Shown piece by piece: positions 1 through 9,200 of a stretch of DNA of 64,000 nucleotides. Positions within the stretch are counted from its first letter, which is position 1; each line of letters begins with the position of its first letter. A model generated the notes under the pieces. That model did no database searches. It saw only the letters and a list, made by a program, of their open reading frames with translations, and was not told where the DNA came from. The stretch comes from Bradyrhizobium guangdongense (lineage in GTDB: Bacteria > Pseudomonadota > Alphaproteobacteria > Rhizobiales > Xanthobacteraceae). Location of the stretch: assembly GCF_004114975.1 (NCBI RefSeq), contig NZ_CP030051.1:7157501-7221500 (forward strand), written 5' to 3'. Position numbers and translations under genes: made by a program.

Positions 1-34
1 ATCAAAACCAGCCGCTAACCCAGCTGAAATGAAA

Positions 35-61
35 GGGCCCCGACTGTCGGGGCCTCTTCTT
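35..61. terminator. GC-rich hairpin, probable intrinsic terminator
   Basis: An 8-bp perfect stem (GGCCCCGA / TCGGGGCC) with a CTG loop is followed on the plus strand by TCTTCTT. It probably ends a plus-strand gene lying left of the window. The pyrimidine tract is imperfect, so termination is inferred. Confidence 0.6.
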
Positions 62-90
62 GAACGGCGCTCGAGCGCATTCGAAGGATG

Positions 91-279
91 TCACGCAGAC
101 ACGCCACCGCCTTCAGCGTCAGTGCAAGTCCGTGCCGTGTGCCCCTCCTTTCCACATTTCGAGCACTTTTGAGCGGCACGCGCCTTGCTGGCGCCTCCGC
201 TAAAAATCGCAACTAGCTGCCGATCGATCTCTTCACGCTCCTCGATCAGCCTTTTGGCTTTCTCAACATCATAATCCAT
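91..279 (-). CDS. Small CCHC zinc-knuckle protein
   Basis: This 62-residue protein has an acidic/basic helical first half (about residues 3-30, rich in E, K and R, possibly coiled coil). Near the C-terminus it has a perfect CX2CX4HX4C zinc knuckle, CSKCGKEGHTARTC, the retroviral-nucleocapsid-type fold that binds single-stranded nucleic acid. I chose ATG 279 because TGGAG lies about 8 nt upstream; an in-frame start 48 nt further out lacks this. The function is unknown. Nucleic-acid binding follows from the knuckle family, and the helical part suggests oligomerisation. It sits alone in the island, with no partner gene on its strand nearby. Confidence 0.6.
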   Translation of the reverse strand: MDYDVEKAKRLIEEREEIDRQLVAIFSGGASKARAAQKCSKCGKEGHTARTCTDAEGGGVSA

Positions 280-521
280 TTGAAGGTCTCCAATGCTTGC
301 AGAAATCGGACCGTATACATCCGGCAACCAAGCGCATCCGCCGGAGCGACGCAGCCAGATTGGAAACTCCTTTCATCGGAAAAGAAACGGTGCCTGTACG
401 TCGCGTCGCAACGCTGGGCAGCTCAGCGAAGAGCTATGAACGACAGAACCTTTTTCGGTGACTGCCTTTGCACCAATTAGTGCATAACCCTACATTGTCT
501 GAATTCTCCAACATCGAGCTT

Positions 522-612
522 GCCACACGGCGCGGCTACTACGGTCAACGTCGCTTCGCGACGTGCTTCGCTTCGCTGCGCCCCTTCGGGTGACCGCGCC
601 GCTTTGTGTGGC
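522..612. repeat. Long imperfect palindrome
   Basis: Arms GCCACA and GGCGCGG on the left pair with CCGCGCC and TGTGGC on the right. The interior holds further small hairpins such as CGTCGC-TTC-GCGACG. The stretch 280-850 shows no convincing gene on either strand; its open frames lack start signals and overlap this structure. It may be a structured RNA, a MITE-like remnant or a recombination site. Confidence 0.5.
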
Positions 613-660
613 AGTGCTGGAAGTGTCGGGACGAAGGGCGTCATAAAACCGCTTCGCGAT

Positions 661-680
661 CGACGCCCTGCGGGGCGTCG
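661..680. repeat. Perfect 8-bp hairpin
   Basis: CGACGCCC and GGGCGTCG flank a TGCG loop. It lies 50 bp beyond the palindrome at 522-612 in the same gene-free stretch. No U-tract follows, so I do not call it a terminator. Confidence 0.5.
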
Positions 681-849
681 AACAAAGGGCTGCAACTTTT
701 GTACCCAACGTTGAAAAACCGAGAAGGACATCCTCCTCTGGACTCGACAGCTCCGGCAAGACCCAACCTCGGCCAGCACTCCCCCTCCCAAGAATGTTGA
801 GCGTTCGGCGCGGGGCGCCCGAATTGCAGGCGCCGGCCCACCCCCTCTG

Positions 850-1074
850 CTAGCGCCTTGGTCGCGCGCGGCGGCCTTGGCCGATGACGGCGTTGACCGC
901 CACGGGATAGGAGACGTCTGGCTTGTACCGGAAACACTCACACCCCGGTTTCAGACAACGGCCGCGCATCCTTCGAGAATGACGTTTGTTGCAAAGACAG
1001 GATGGGGCTGAACAGGGTGCGGTGACCCAATCATGGACCGCACCTCGGTGCCTGCAGTTGCTACACATTGGCAT
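850..1074 (-). CDS. Small cysteine-rich hypothetical protein
   Basis: This 74-residue basic protein has nine cysteines in paired patterns: CSNC near the N-terminus, then CSAPSCLC and CLKPGCEC (both CX4CXC). That spacing suggests one or two bound metal ions. I do not recognise the family. There is no clear Shine-Dalgarno sequence before the ATG, which keeps confidence low. The ordered cysteines argue against a chance frame. The perfect hairpin at 1110-1137 separates it from the next minus-strand gene upstream. Confidence 0.4.
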   Translation of the reverse strand: MPMCSNCRHRGAVHDWVTAPCSAPSCLCNKRHSRRMRGRCLKPGCECFRYKPDVSYPVAVNAVIGQGRRARPRR

Positions 1075-1109
1075 AGAAGAAAAAGATTAGCTGATAGTAA
1101 GAAGATGTC

Positions 1110-1137
1110 CTCACCCGGCGCAAAAGCGCCGGGTGAG
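1110..1137. terminator. Strong bidirectional hairpin
   Basis: A perfect 12-bp stem (CTCACCCGGCGC / GCGCCGGGTGAG) closes an AAAA loop (TTTT on the minus strand). It lies 8 bp beyond the stop of the minus-strand gene at 1146-1517, as expected for its terminator, although there is no long T-run. Confidence 0.65.
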
Positions 1138-1145
1138 ATCGCGCT

Positions 1146-1517
1146 CTAATAACTCGCGATAATGAGGCAGGGTTTGCCTGTCTCAGACTCCTTCCGCGCA
1201 CAGAAGGCAACGAAATCACGAAAGCTCTTTAGGACAACCTCAATCTCATCGGCATCCGTAACCTCGTAGATCTCTCGCTCACGTTTCTCAGCCAGCCGAA
1301 GAACCTGAGGAAGGCGATCCCTGAGGGTCGCAGCTGGAATGTAGGCCTGTCCATTAACGAAAGCCTCATTGACCAGCTCGACCGTGGCATAAGGATCGCC
1401 GTGGTATGCTTCCCGTAAGTATCCAACGTGCCCATGTTCGATACTGAAGCCGGTGACTTGAGCAGCTCGATCCGCCTCTGTCATCCCCTCCCACTGCGCA
1501 TAGATATCAATACCCAT
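1146..1517 (-). CDS. Conserved-looking hypothetical protein
   Basis: This protein of 123 residues has no signal peptide or membrane segment. It begins MGIDIYAQW and contains a motif-like segment, HGHVGYLREAYHG (about residues 29-41). The second half is charged and helical, and the C-terminal third has a single cysteine pair. I recall similar short proteins annotated as hypothetical in rhizobial mobile DNA but cannot name a domain. An in-frame start 42 nt upstream (1559) is possible; GGAG lies only 3 nt before it. The next features are the 12-bp hairpin downstream and a long palindrome upstream, so the gene is monocistronic. Confidence 0.5.
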   Translation of the reverse strand: MGIDIYAQWEGMTEADRAAQVTGFSIEHGHVGYLREAYHGDPYATVELVNEAFVNGQAYIPAATLRDRLPQVLRLAEKREREIYEVTDADEIEVVLKSFRDFVAFCARKESETGKPCLIIASY

Positions 1518-1557
1518 ACGTCTGTAGTGATTAGAACTAATAAGCTCGACCTGTCGC

Positions 1558-1671
1558 ATTCGCTCCGCGAACGCTCTCTTGGAGAGGGCGGCCGACCAGG
1601 CGGGCAGTCAAGGGCTCGCCCCTTGACGGTCCGCCGCGGCCGCCACAATGAGGAGAGCGTGCGGAGCGAAT
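1558..1671. repeat. 114-bp nested palindrome
   Basis: Outer arms of 11 bp (ATTCGCTCCGC / GCGGAGCGAAT) continue into ACGCTCTC / GAGAGCGT with a two-base bulge, then GGCGGCCG / CGGCCGCC. The core is GTCAAGGG / CCCTTGAC. The whole unit can fold into one long hairpin. It directly abuts the upstream start option of the gene at 1146-1517. Confidence 0.6.
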
Positions 1672-1731
1672 AGGTCAATCGAAGTCGCGCTCACAAATGG
1701 GATTCCGCCCCAGAAGCCGGCCAAGGCCAGC

Positions 1732-1832
1732 GACCAACGCATAACGTGACGCCCGGAGGAGGACTATCGGACGGCCCGCCGAGCGGGCTGTCCGATAGCC
1801 CGGACGGAGGGTGTTCGTTATGCGGGTGGTCG
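1732..1832. repeat. Long nested palindrome with attC-like ends
   Basis: GCATAACG (1739-1746) pairs with CGTTATGC (1816-1823). Inside are CGCCC / GGGTG and a 16-bp apical stem built on CTATCGGAC / GTCCGATAG with a CGA loop. Pairing continues outward as CGACCA / TGGTCG. The 85-nt core with AAC and GTT ends and internal unpaired bases resembles an integron attC site, but the outer extension and the lack of a cassette arrangement argue against that. No gene is supported between 1672 and 2277; a further small stem (CCCCTG / CAGGGG) lies at 2133-2147. Confidence 0.5.
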
Positions 1833-2277
1833 GAAGGCGGGGGCGACCGACGTCGGCCGAGGGCCGATTAGGCGGTTACGCCGCAAGCGACCGAGGCGCC
1901 GGCGGTCGCACCCTCCGCGGCGTTCACTTCTGGCTGCAGATAGCCGGCGCAGGAAGGTTAAACGAGGGCCCGGCCGCAGGCGGGCCTGAGCCGAATCCAG
2001 CTCCTGCTAGATTGAGCAACCCCCGCGATAAAACGATAAAACACATAGAAACTAGAACCATTGTCGCGAAACAGGGCTGCCAACTCATGGGACGATAAGT
2101 GTCCGTTTCGAAAAGGCTTTTTGTTCGAGGTCCCCCTGTTACAGGGGCTGGTACGGAAACGGGAGGCGTAAAGGGGAGCGAACCAGAGACCGTAACCGTG
2201 ACTGCGGTGCACTTGCATAATCGCGTCGGTTCGCCGGACGAACTGGCCGTCGTCTCACCCGAGGAACGGAAACAAGA

Positions 2278-2781
2278 CTAGCCATTTGCCTGCACATTGA
2301 GAAACCCGAAAGCTAGAGCGGCGGCATCGAAGATGGCCATTCTCGCCGCCTCGCTCTTCCAAGCCTTGTTGGTCTTGGGAAGATAGCGCGCGAAGGCTGG
2401 CACTTCCTTGACGATCGCTGCGGCAATTGCGCGACGCGTAGTCCGAGTCAGATGAGAAAACCGCGCCTGCATTTCTCTTCGTGCAAGAAATACCACCTCA
2501 AATCCCGAACGCTTGGCTAGTTCAGCAATGGCGTCATTGAGTTGGCGAATGCGCTCCGGCCGATGAACTTCAACCGGCGACATCATTTGGAGAACAAGGG
2601 TGCGCAAGTCGGATGGCATTAGCCGCTCAATCCGAGCGAGGATCTTCTCGCGCTTTTCGCTTCCGCGCACCTCTACGACGCCCCAATTAAAGAGGTTGAG
2701 GCCATCCTTGAAGATGACAAATGCAAACCCTCGATAGTTCAAATAAACGGCCGCGACGAGTTTTCGGCGACCGACGGTCAT
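2278..2781 (-). CDS. RuvC/RNase H-fold-like protein, possibly catalytically degenerate
   Basis: This 167-residue protein has an N-terminal strand-turn-strand pattern (GFAFVIFKDGLNLFNWGVVE, about residues 18-37) like RuvC-type resolvases. Its C-terminal helix, ending SEAARMAIFDAAALAFGFL, keeps the last acidic residue of that fold. The first catalytic aspartate position reads LNYRG and the middle acidic position reads LVLQM, so activity may be lost. The start overlaps the stop of the XRE gene by 4 bp (ATGA), so the two are translationally coupled. A truncated relative lies at 20480-20701. The fold call is from pattern recognition, not a search. Confidence 0.6.
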   Translation of the reverse strand: MTVGRRKLVAAVYLNYRGFAFVIFKDGLNLFNWGVVEVRGSEKREKILARIERLMPSDLRTLVLQMMSPVEVHRPERIRQLNDAIAELAKRSGFEVVFLARREMQARFSHLTRTTRRAIAAAIVKEVPAFARYLPKTNKAWKSEAARMAIFDAAALAFGFLNVQANG

Positions 2782-3134
2782 ATTGGAAAGTCGCGTACAT
2801 GGGGGTGCACTCGCTGCAAGACCTCCTCTAGAAAATCTAGCTTGGTGCTGGTCGCGAGCGATGGATTACCCTGCAACGCTTCGTACAGCTCCCCTGCTCC
2901 GGCCAGCACGCGTTCATAGGCTTTGGCGTACAGCTCCGGAAAGAGTTCATGAGGCGGCGTGTCAAAGAGGACCGAAAACGCTATCGCCTGCGCTAAAGTA
3001 GGATAGGTCCGACGCGTTTCGATCCGGCCGATCGTAACATTCGTCGTGGTCCCAATGAGAAACGCTAGTTCGCTTTGGGTGAGGGCCCAGCGGCGCCGAA
3101 GCGGACGCAGATATGAAATGACGCGGTAGTCCAT
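2778..3134 (-). CDS. XRE-family transcriptional regulator
   Basis: This 118-residue protein has a Cro/CI-type helix-turn-helix at about residues 8-60 (RRRWALTQSELAFLIGTTTN, then VTIGRIETRRTYPTL). A helical C-terminal half contains ELFPELY, a segment common in small XRE regulators. The start at 3134 is preceded by AAGGGG at about 9 nt; a longer form from 3176 is possible. It is the first gene of a two-gene unit with the RuvC-like protein and probably controls that unit. Confidence 0.75.
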   Translation of the reverse strand: MDYRVISYLRPLRRRWALTQSELAFLIGTTTNVTIGRIETRRTYPTLAQAIAFSVLFDTPPHELFPELYAKAYERVLAGAGELYEALQGNPSLATSTKLDFLEEVLQRVHPHVRDFPI

Positions 3135-3395
3135 AGCGATGCGCCCCTTGCCAACACAAACGGGCACGTTGACCATGATCTCTCTAAACGCTCCCGAATT
3201 CCAGACGCGAAAATTGTGCCGGCACGCAATAATAGTAGCACGCCGTTCATATAGCTTTCACGCGGTGATGGTTACGCGTTGACTTCGCGCACCTGTCAAG
3301 CATCGGAAAACGCCGCCCGCGCACCCTCGAACATTTTCATCGCGCGCAAGTTCTCGCGTCTAGCGAACCGCCTGCCTGACGCTAGTATTGCAGAT

Positions 3396-3866
3396 ATGCT
3401 TACAATAGACATCAATTGGGAATACTTCCTCGGGATTATCGGAACACTCATAGCGCTCTCTTACTACGCAAACGGCCGCTTCACCCGCATTGAGACAAAC
3501 TTGGGATGGCTCGCAGATGCGGTACGCGATCTCACTATCAAAGCTGAGAACCTTTCAGCCCGCGCCTTCGATACGCATTCTCCTATCTCCCTGACTGAGA
3601 GCGGCGAGCAACTATTGCGGGACAGCGGGCTCAAATCATACATCGATCGTCGAAAAGATGACTTCACTCTGCAGCTGCGTGCGATGGCTCCGCTTGATCT
3701 CTACACTGTTCAGGAGAGCGCCTTCCGCTTGTTTCATCACGTTCCCCTGGAGGAGCAATTTGCGCGTCAGCTGAAGAGGTACGCGTTCAGAACCGGTACC
3801 AGCACAGATTTACTTAGGCGAGTGGGCGCAATCTATCTGCGCGATATCGCGATTGCACCACACTGA
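3396..3866 (+). CDS. Single-pass membrane protein of unknown function
   Basis: This 156-residue protein starts MLTIDINWEYFLGIIGTLIA. It has one membrane helix (about residues 9-28), then a short charged stretch and a likely coiled-coil segment (FTRIETNLGWLADAVRDLTI). The remainder is soluble and helical. An upstream in-frame ATG at 3279 would add 39 residues of unlikely composition. I do not recognise the family. It is divergent from the XRE/RuvC-like pair and lies 85 bp before the excisionase-like gene. Confidence 0.55.
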   Translation: MLTIDINWEYFLGIIGTLIALSYYANGRFTRIETNLGWLADAVRDLTIKAENLSARAFDTHSPISLTESGEQLLRDSGLKSYIDRRKDDFTLQLRAMAPLDLYTVQESAFRLFHHVPLEEQFARQLKRYAFRTGTSTDLLRRVGAIYLRDIAIAPH

Positions 3867-3951
3867 ATTATGCACGCATCCATTCGCCAATCTCAACTCG
3901 TCCCTGTATCATTGCAGATAGTTTCCCAAGCTATCCTGCTCCTTGAAAACT

Positions 3952-4155
3952 ATGTCGATTGATATCACCAGCCGGCTTGAGCTGCTGACCGTGGTGGACG
4001 TTGCAAAAATACTAAGGATTTCGATTGCAACTGTTCGACGGCTGCAACAACAACGTCGGATTCCCTTCCTGAAAGTTGGCGGGCGCGTGCGCTTCATCCG
4101 AAGGGATGTCGACGCGTACCTGCAAAACCGGCGCGTGCCATCGATCGACGCATAA
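3952..4155 (+). CDS. Excisionase-family helix-turn-helix protein
   Basis: This 67-residue protein is essentially one MerR/excisionase-type winged helix: LLTVVDVAKILRISIATVRR, then the wing RRIPFLKVGGRVRFIRRDVD. Such proteins act as recombination directionality factors or small regulators. It ends 9 bp before an integrase gene in the same orientation, which supports an Xis-like role for that element. No strong Shine-Dalgarno sequence is visible. An alternative start three codons upstream exists. Confidence 0.75.
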   Translation: MSIDITSRLELLTVVDVAKILRISIATVRRLQQQRRIPFLKVGGRVRFIRRDVDAYLQNRRVPSIDA

Positions 4156-4164
4156 CAATGATGT

Positions 4165-5273
4165 ATGGCAGTACGAAAATTTGGAAAGAAATGGTGGGTA
4201 GACTTTCGCTCTAATCGAACTAGGTACAGAAAACAGAGCCCAGAGAACACACGAACCGGTGCAATCGCCTACGAATTGTCCCTTCGCCAAAAGCTCGCAA
4301 GAGGAGAGGAGATCGGGCATACTGAGCGAAAGGACAGAGAGCCAACTTTCTCTCAGTTCGCAGCGATCTGGTTTAAGGACTACGTAAAGCCGAACAACAA
4401 GCATTCCGAGCAGTTGGCCAAGAAATACGTTCTCGCAAAATCGCTCGTCCCGTTCTTCGGCTCAATACTAATAACGCAGATCAACGGACACGACATTGAG
4501 CGTTACAAGGCAAAAGAGGTTGAGCTCGGTTTCTCGAACAAGACAATTACAAATCGCCTCACGGTGCTCAACAAATGCCTAGGAACCGCTTATGAATGGC
4601 TGGACCTCCAGGGAGCACCGCCCAAAATCAAATGGCCGCGTTGGACTCTTCCCGAAATTGACTACCTCTCCCCGGCGGAATGTGAAAAGCTCCTGTCACA
4701 CGCAAATGGCGCGATTTACGAGATGGCTCTCATGGCCCTTCGCACAGGAATGAGACAAGGTGAGCTTAGAGGGTTGCAGTGGTCCTCGATCGATTGGCTG
4801 ACCCGCAGCGTTAGTGTTCGTCATTCGCGCGACGACCGCGGGATGCTCGTTCCTCCTAAGAGTGGTCGGGCGCGCCATGTACCGCTGGATGTCGATGTGT
4901 ACGCAATGCTCTATGCTCAAAGAGAGATACGGGATACGTATTTCTCGGAGCAGACGGCCACCCCTACAACAATTACCGCATGAACTATGCAATTCGCAGG
5001 CTGTGTAAGCGAGCAGAATTCCGGATCATCGGCTGGCACACGCTCCGACATACCTTTGCCTCGCACCTCGCAATAAGAGGAGTTCCGCTGCCGGTCATTA
5101 AGGAACTTATGGGGCATGCCTCAATCACTACGACGATGCGGTATGCGCACGTGGCGCCATCGGCGTTGCGCACTGCAATCGAAATTCTGAACCCAAAGAT
5201 GCTTACCGTAGCGGATTTTGGGCAACCGGCGGGCAATGAATGGCAGCAAGCTCAGTGGGGCCAAGCAGCTTAA
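4165..5273 (+). pseudogene. Tyrosine recombinase (phage-type integrase), frameshifted
   Basis: The first frame (4165-4983) encodes a SAM-like core-binding domain and the start of the catalytic domain, with the first catalytic Arg in TGMRQGELRGLQW. It then runs into an unrelated tail. The other frame (about 4942-5273) continues with VFLGADGHPYNNYRMN, the HTLRH box, LMGHASITTTMRYAHV with the catalytic His and Tyr, and the normal C-terminus. A single-base loss near 4941 joins them; restoring it gives a 370-residue protein of normal family length. Active-site residues are thus split across two frames and the enzyme should be inactive, unless this is a sequencing error. Confidence 0.85.
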
Positions 5274-5348
5274 CAAGCACCGGTCTCAAAATGTCGTTGA
5301 TTGAAGCGGCAAACTCCGGACACAGAACAAGAAACGAATGCGATCTAG

Positions 5349-5404
5349 TTTGTGACCCTACGGGGAATCGAACCCCGTATTAGCCAAGTCTACCGGATCA
5401 CAAA
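5349..5404 (-). pseudogene. tRNA-like remnant (acceptor stem and T arm)
   Basis: On the minus strand a perfect T arm (ACGGGG-TTCGATT-CCCCGT, 5360-5378) sits inside a 10-position outer stem (TTTGTGATCC with GGGTCACAAA, one G-T pair). The D and anticodon arms are replaced by about 17 nt. This is the shape left by a deleted or partly duplicated tRNA gene. It lies 75 bp after the broken integrase, where an attachment site would be expected. No intact tRNA can be folded here. Confidence 0.5.
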
Positions 5405-5599
5405 GCGAGCGAACACATCCCTAATTATTGGCTTAGATGAAGGAAGTATGAGCTAAACATCACATTGTCACTCGCCGACACGAGCGAACAGAAGCAAGCA
5501 CTTTTTATCAGTTCTTGGGCAACCCGTGGGCAACGATCGCTGGATCGAATCCACGGATTACAAGCACCAGGCAGGATAGCGAACTGGTAACAAGCCAGG

Positions 5600-5622
5600 A
5601 GCCGCCGAGAGGCGGCTTTTCT
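5600..5622 (+). terminator. Intrinsic terminator
   Basis: AGCCGCC-GAGA-GGCGGCT is followed by TTTCTG on the plus strand, giving a 7-bp GC stem and a short T-run. The nearest upstream plus-strand gene is the integrase pseudogene ending at 5273. Confidence 0.6.
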
Positions 5623-6221
5623 GTTGCCAACCTCCAACGCGCAACGAACGGCGCGCGACTCGACGAGTGATGATGCCGCGCAGAATTACGAGTCTAGTCG
5701 CGCGTCGTGAGTGAAGGGCCTCAGCTATGTAAGAACACGTGCGCTCAACCGTCTTTCCTTGAAAACACTCTTGAGCTACTCTCGGAAATGTACGTGAGCC
5801 AGAAGAATATAGAAATTATTCCGGCCATTCCCTTCGAGTGCTCACGGGTTTTCGGGACCGAGCACGTCCGACACTTTCTTTCGCATTCTTTCGTTAGCTC
5901 TATTTGCAATCGATCGAAGCTCGGCCTGGGCTCCATTCAGCAAAACGGCGACCCAGATCACGTAGAGATTAGACCCACACTGGGCCGTGTACCCATAAAC
6001 CTGGCGGCGCGATGCGACTAAAGCAATGTCTGCTTTGCATCTAGAGCGACCGACTTCGGGCGGCAACGCAATTGTCGCGGCGGGCCAAGGCCGGACATGA
6101 CCCGGCCGGGTCAGATCAAGCGAAGCTGAATCATTCAACGCCCCACAGTGGGCACTTGATACAGTTTTAAATTGAGATCTATTATCGGTTTTCCAAAGGA
6201 GCGCTGGTTGGGGGAAACGGT
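5623..6221. other. Gene-free stretch before the WD40 gene
   Basis: Open frames exist on both strands (about 104 codons plus, 98 codons minus) and overlap each other. They lack ribosome sites and recognisable motifs, so I call none. The last 80 bp are AT-rich (TTTTAAATTGAG, TTATCGG) and probably hold the promoter of the downstream two-gene unit; no operator is evident. Confidence 0.4.
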
Positions 6222-9200
6222 ATGGCGTTCGAACAACTGCAAACGCTCACAAAGCTCATCCTCTTTTCCGTAGCAGCGTTCTTGGCTGCTCCTTCCGCGA
6301 AATGCGAGACGGCTGATATCCAATTCGAAATACAAGCTGCTCCGGAGAGTTCCAGCGTAATCAGACCTCACCCAACACGTTCGGATCTATTCGCAAACGT
6401 CGAGAACTCAGGTGAGATCACCCTTTGGCAAATCGAGTCCGGCAACACACCCAAGAAAGTACTTACGGCGTACGAGAGCACTTCCGCCCTCGAATTGATT
6501 GAGGCTTCTGACGCTAAGTTCAACTTCCATTTCTTAGTAGGAACGATTTCAGGCGAACTGAAGATCATTGACTCTCGAGCACACCCAATATGTGCTGGCA
6601 GAGACCACAGCGGCGCAGCCATTAGCCACATTGTTTATGATAGCGATAGCAAGCTCATAATAACTGGAAGCGAAGATGGCTCCATAAGCGTTTGGGATAC
6701 AAAATGCAAAATTGTGAAGGAGAGAGTGTTTCTTCACAAGAGAACGCTTTCGGGCCTCAGCGTCGTTAGGGGTGCCAAAAAGGTATTATCAGTCTCGCGC
6801 GATGGGACGCTTTTTGCGTTAGACACTAGCAACGTTGCGGCTATTGGTACCGTACAGCTCGTCAAAGCTGAAGCCGGCTCATTATCGTCTGAATCAGAAT
6901 TGCGGGGCTTGGCGGTTTCTCGGGATGGCCAAAGACTAGCCATCGCCTCGCATGGAACAATCGAGATTTTTCAAACTTCGATTTTGCTGGACGAGATTGG
7001 CAAAGTCCATACCGCAACCCCTCTTGCGAGCTGCGAGGCATCATACGTTCAGGAGCGAACGTTGAAGTTCCTGCCCGATGATCAGTATGTCGTTTATAGC
7101 GATTTTTATGATGTCTTCTTGTGGTCGGCGCAGCCCAAAAGTGAAAAGCGCTCAATCCTTCATGAGATTGTATCGGGTCAAACACCCGAACTAATCGAGC
7201 TTCTCGCCGATGACGTAACGGTCGTATCGGGAAATCGAAATGCCCCGCCTAAGTTGTGGAGAATAGGTTATGCTCAAGTTGGACCTCCCATTCGAATAGA
7301 CGAACACCGCATTTCAGATATCTCGATCACTTCCTCTAAAAAGATAGTTGTCTCTTCGGAGAGGGGCCTCATCCGGACGCTGTCGCAGGATGGGATTTTG
7401 TCGAGGGAAGGGGCAGAGGTTAAGGGTAACGTCTTTTCGATAGACGTATCGGACGACGGCACTAACGTCATCGCGGGCGGGCCTGGGTACGTGCGAAGTA
7501 TCGGACTAACCAATCCTAAGTCCACCCTCTGGCCGACCGAAGGGCTCAATGACCAAGCGGGGCATACCCGATTTTTGCCGCACTCCAATCGATTTATTGC
7601 AACATCAAGCTTCGGAAAGTTGGGGCTGTTCTCGCTATCGGACAACGAGCCCTTAGTAGTCGAATCGTTGAGACCTCGGTATGGCACGGCCATGGGCGTG
7701 TCAATTTCGCCTTCTGGTGCGCTTATTGCAATCGCGATGTCTCAAGACATCGACAGACTTCAAAAAAGCCGATTGATGATCTTCGACGGTGATGGGCATT
7801 TCATCAAAGAGATTATTGCTCCACATGGTGACGAACTGCCAAGTGGCGTTTCCTTTTCGGGTAACGGAAAGATGCTTGTGTCGTATTCCCACAATGATCA
7901 AATCGTTGTGTGGGATGTTGAGACCGGTAATTCCATCGGGCATCCGATAAAACATTTGGAAAGTAGTAGCCTAGTCGGCGTGCGCTTTATAAATGGCGAC
8001 AAATCCCTTCTCGCCGTCTTGAATAATGGCTCAATCAGGGTCTTCAATCGAAATCCAGACCCGAGCGGTCGGGTCGTCTCGTACGAAAGTAAAGCGAGAG
8101 ACGAGTTCAATCTCGCTGACATGACTAGAGTAATGCAGCTCTCTGACGATGAAAGCTTGCTTGTAACTGGCTCAGAGCATGGTGCGATCACAATCTGGCA
8201 GCTTGGATTAGCTCCCCTGTTCACATGGTTGCCTGCGAACGTCCACATAGGCTCGGTCGGGTTCGTCGACGGAGCTTCACCGCTAGTCTGCGGAGAAGCA
8301 GGCTCATTGCGTTGCTGGGATCCGATCGCCGGATATTTTGACGTACGCTCCCGGCCTGAACTGGGCATTCCCAACTCTGTAGAGGTGCACGCAGCGAGAA
8401 GACTAGTCAGCGTAAGCTATTCCGAAAAAGCGGTATTAATCACGGGACTAGGACGTGAGGAGACACGGCGTGTGGATTTAAATGACAAACCACGCTGGGT
8501 TGACTGGTCCGTTGATGGTTACAGATTGTTCGTCACTTTGGACGACTACAAGACCATCCAAATTCTACAGATCCCGGCGGACTATCAGCAGGCAGCCGTT
8601 GTCTCCGAAAGGAAGTTTGGCGCGCCAATACGAGGTGTGACTCCTCTCGCCGGCGGAGGTCTCGCCGTAGAATTATTATCGTCAGTCGTCATTTTGAGCC
8701 CCGCATTTGAGCAACAGGACCAATTTGATATTCCCTCCTCCTGCAATCGTGAATGGAGCTCCACGCGGATTGTGTTTTCAAGCGACAACACGACTGCAGC
8801 CATGGCTTGCCAGAAACTTGTCGTGCTGGAAAAGCACGACGGAAAGTGGATGGTGCGCTTCACTCATGACCTCCTAAATTCCGTTCACGCGTTGTGTTTC
8901 ACTCGCCATGGCGGCCTTCTAGTAACAGGACATGAATCAGGTGACGTGCATCTTATTGAGGCCGGGAGCGGTAACGAACTGAAGCGAATAGCGTTCGGGC
9001 ACAACGTAGCCACCGTCGGTTGTCAGGATGATATCTTAGTTGTAGGCTCTGCAGATGGGCAATTTCGTTATTTTTCACTACCCGATGCTGTGCCCCAGGG
9101 GCGTTCAGTTTTAAGTCCGCGCGGCATTACCACGATAACTCACAACGGCTGGGTCTCGCGACTGGGACAAGACCCTGCGCAAGTAAAAGGATTTGCTGCC

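Noticed and set aside
1739..1823. Integron attC site
   Set aside because: The size and AAC/GTT ends fit, but pairing extends well beyond the core, no integron integrase is present, and the neighbouring genes are not arranged as cassettes.
1958..2218. 86-codon minus-strand frame
   Set aside because: It has no ribosome site or family motif and overlaps the small stem at 2133-2147.
5707..6138. Overlapping open frames of about 100 codons on both strands
   Set aside because: No ribosome site, no domain, atypical composition, and each is the shadow of the other.
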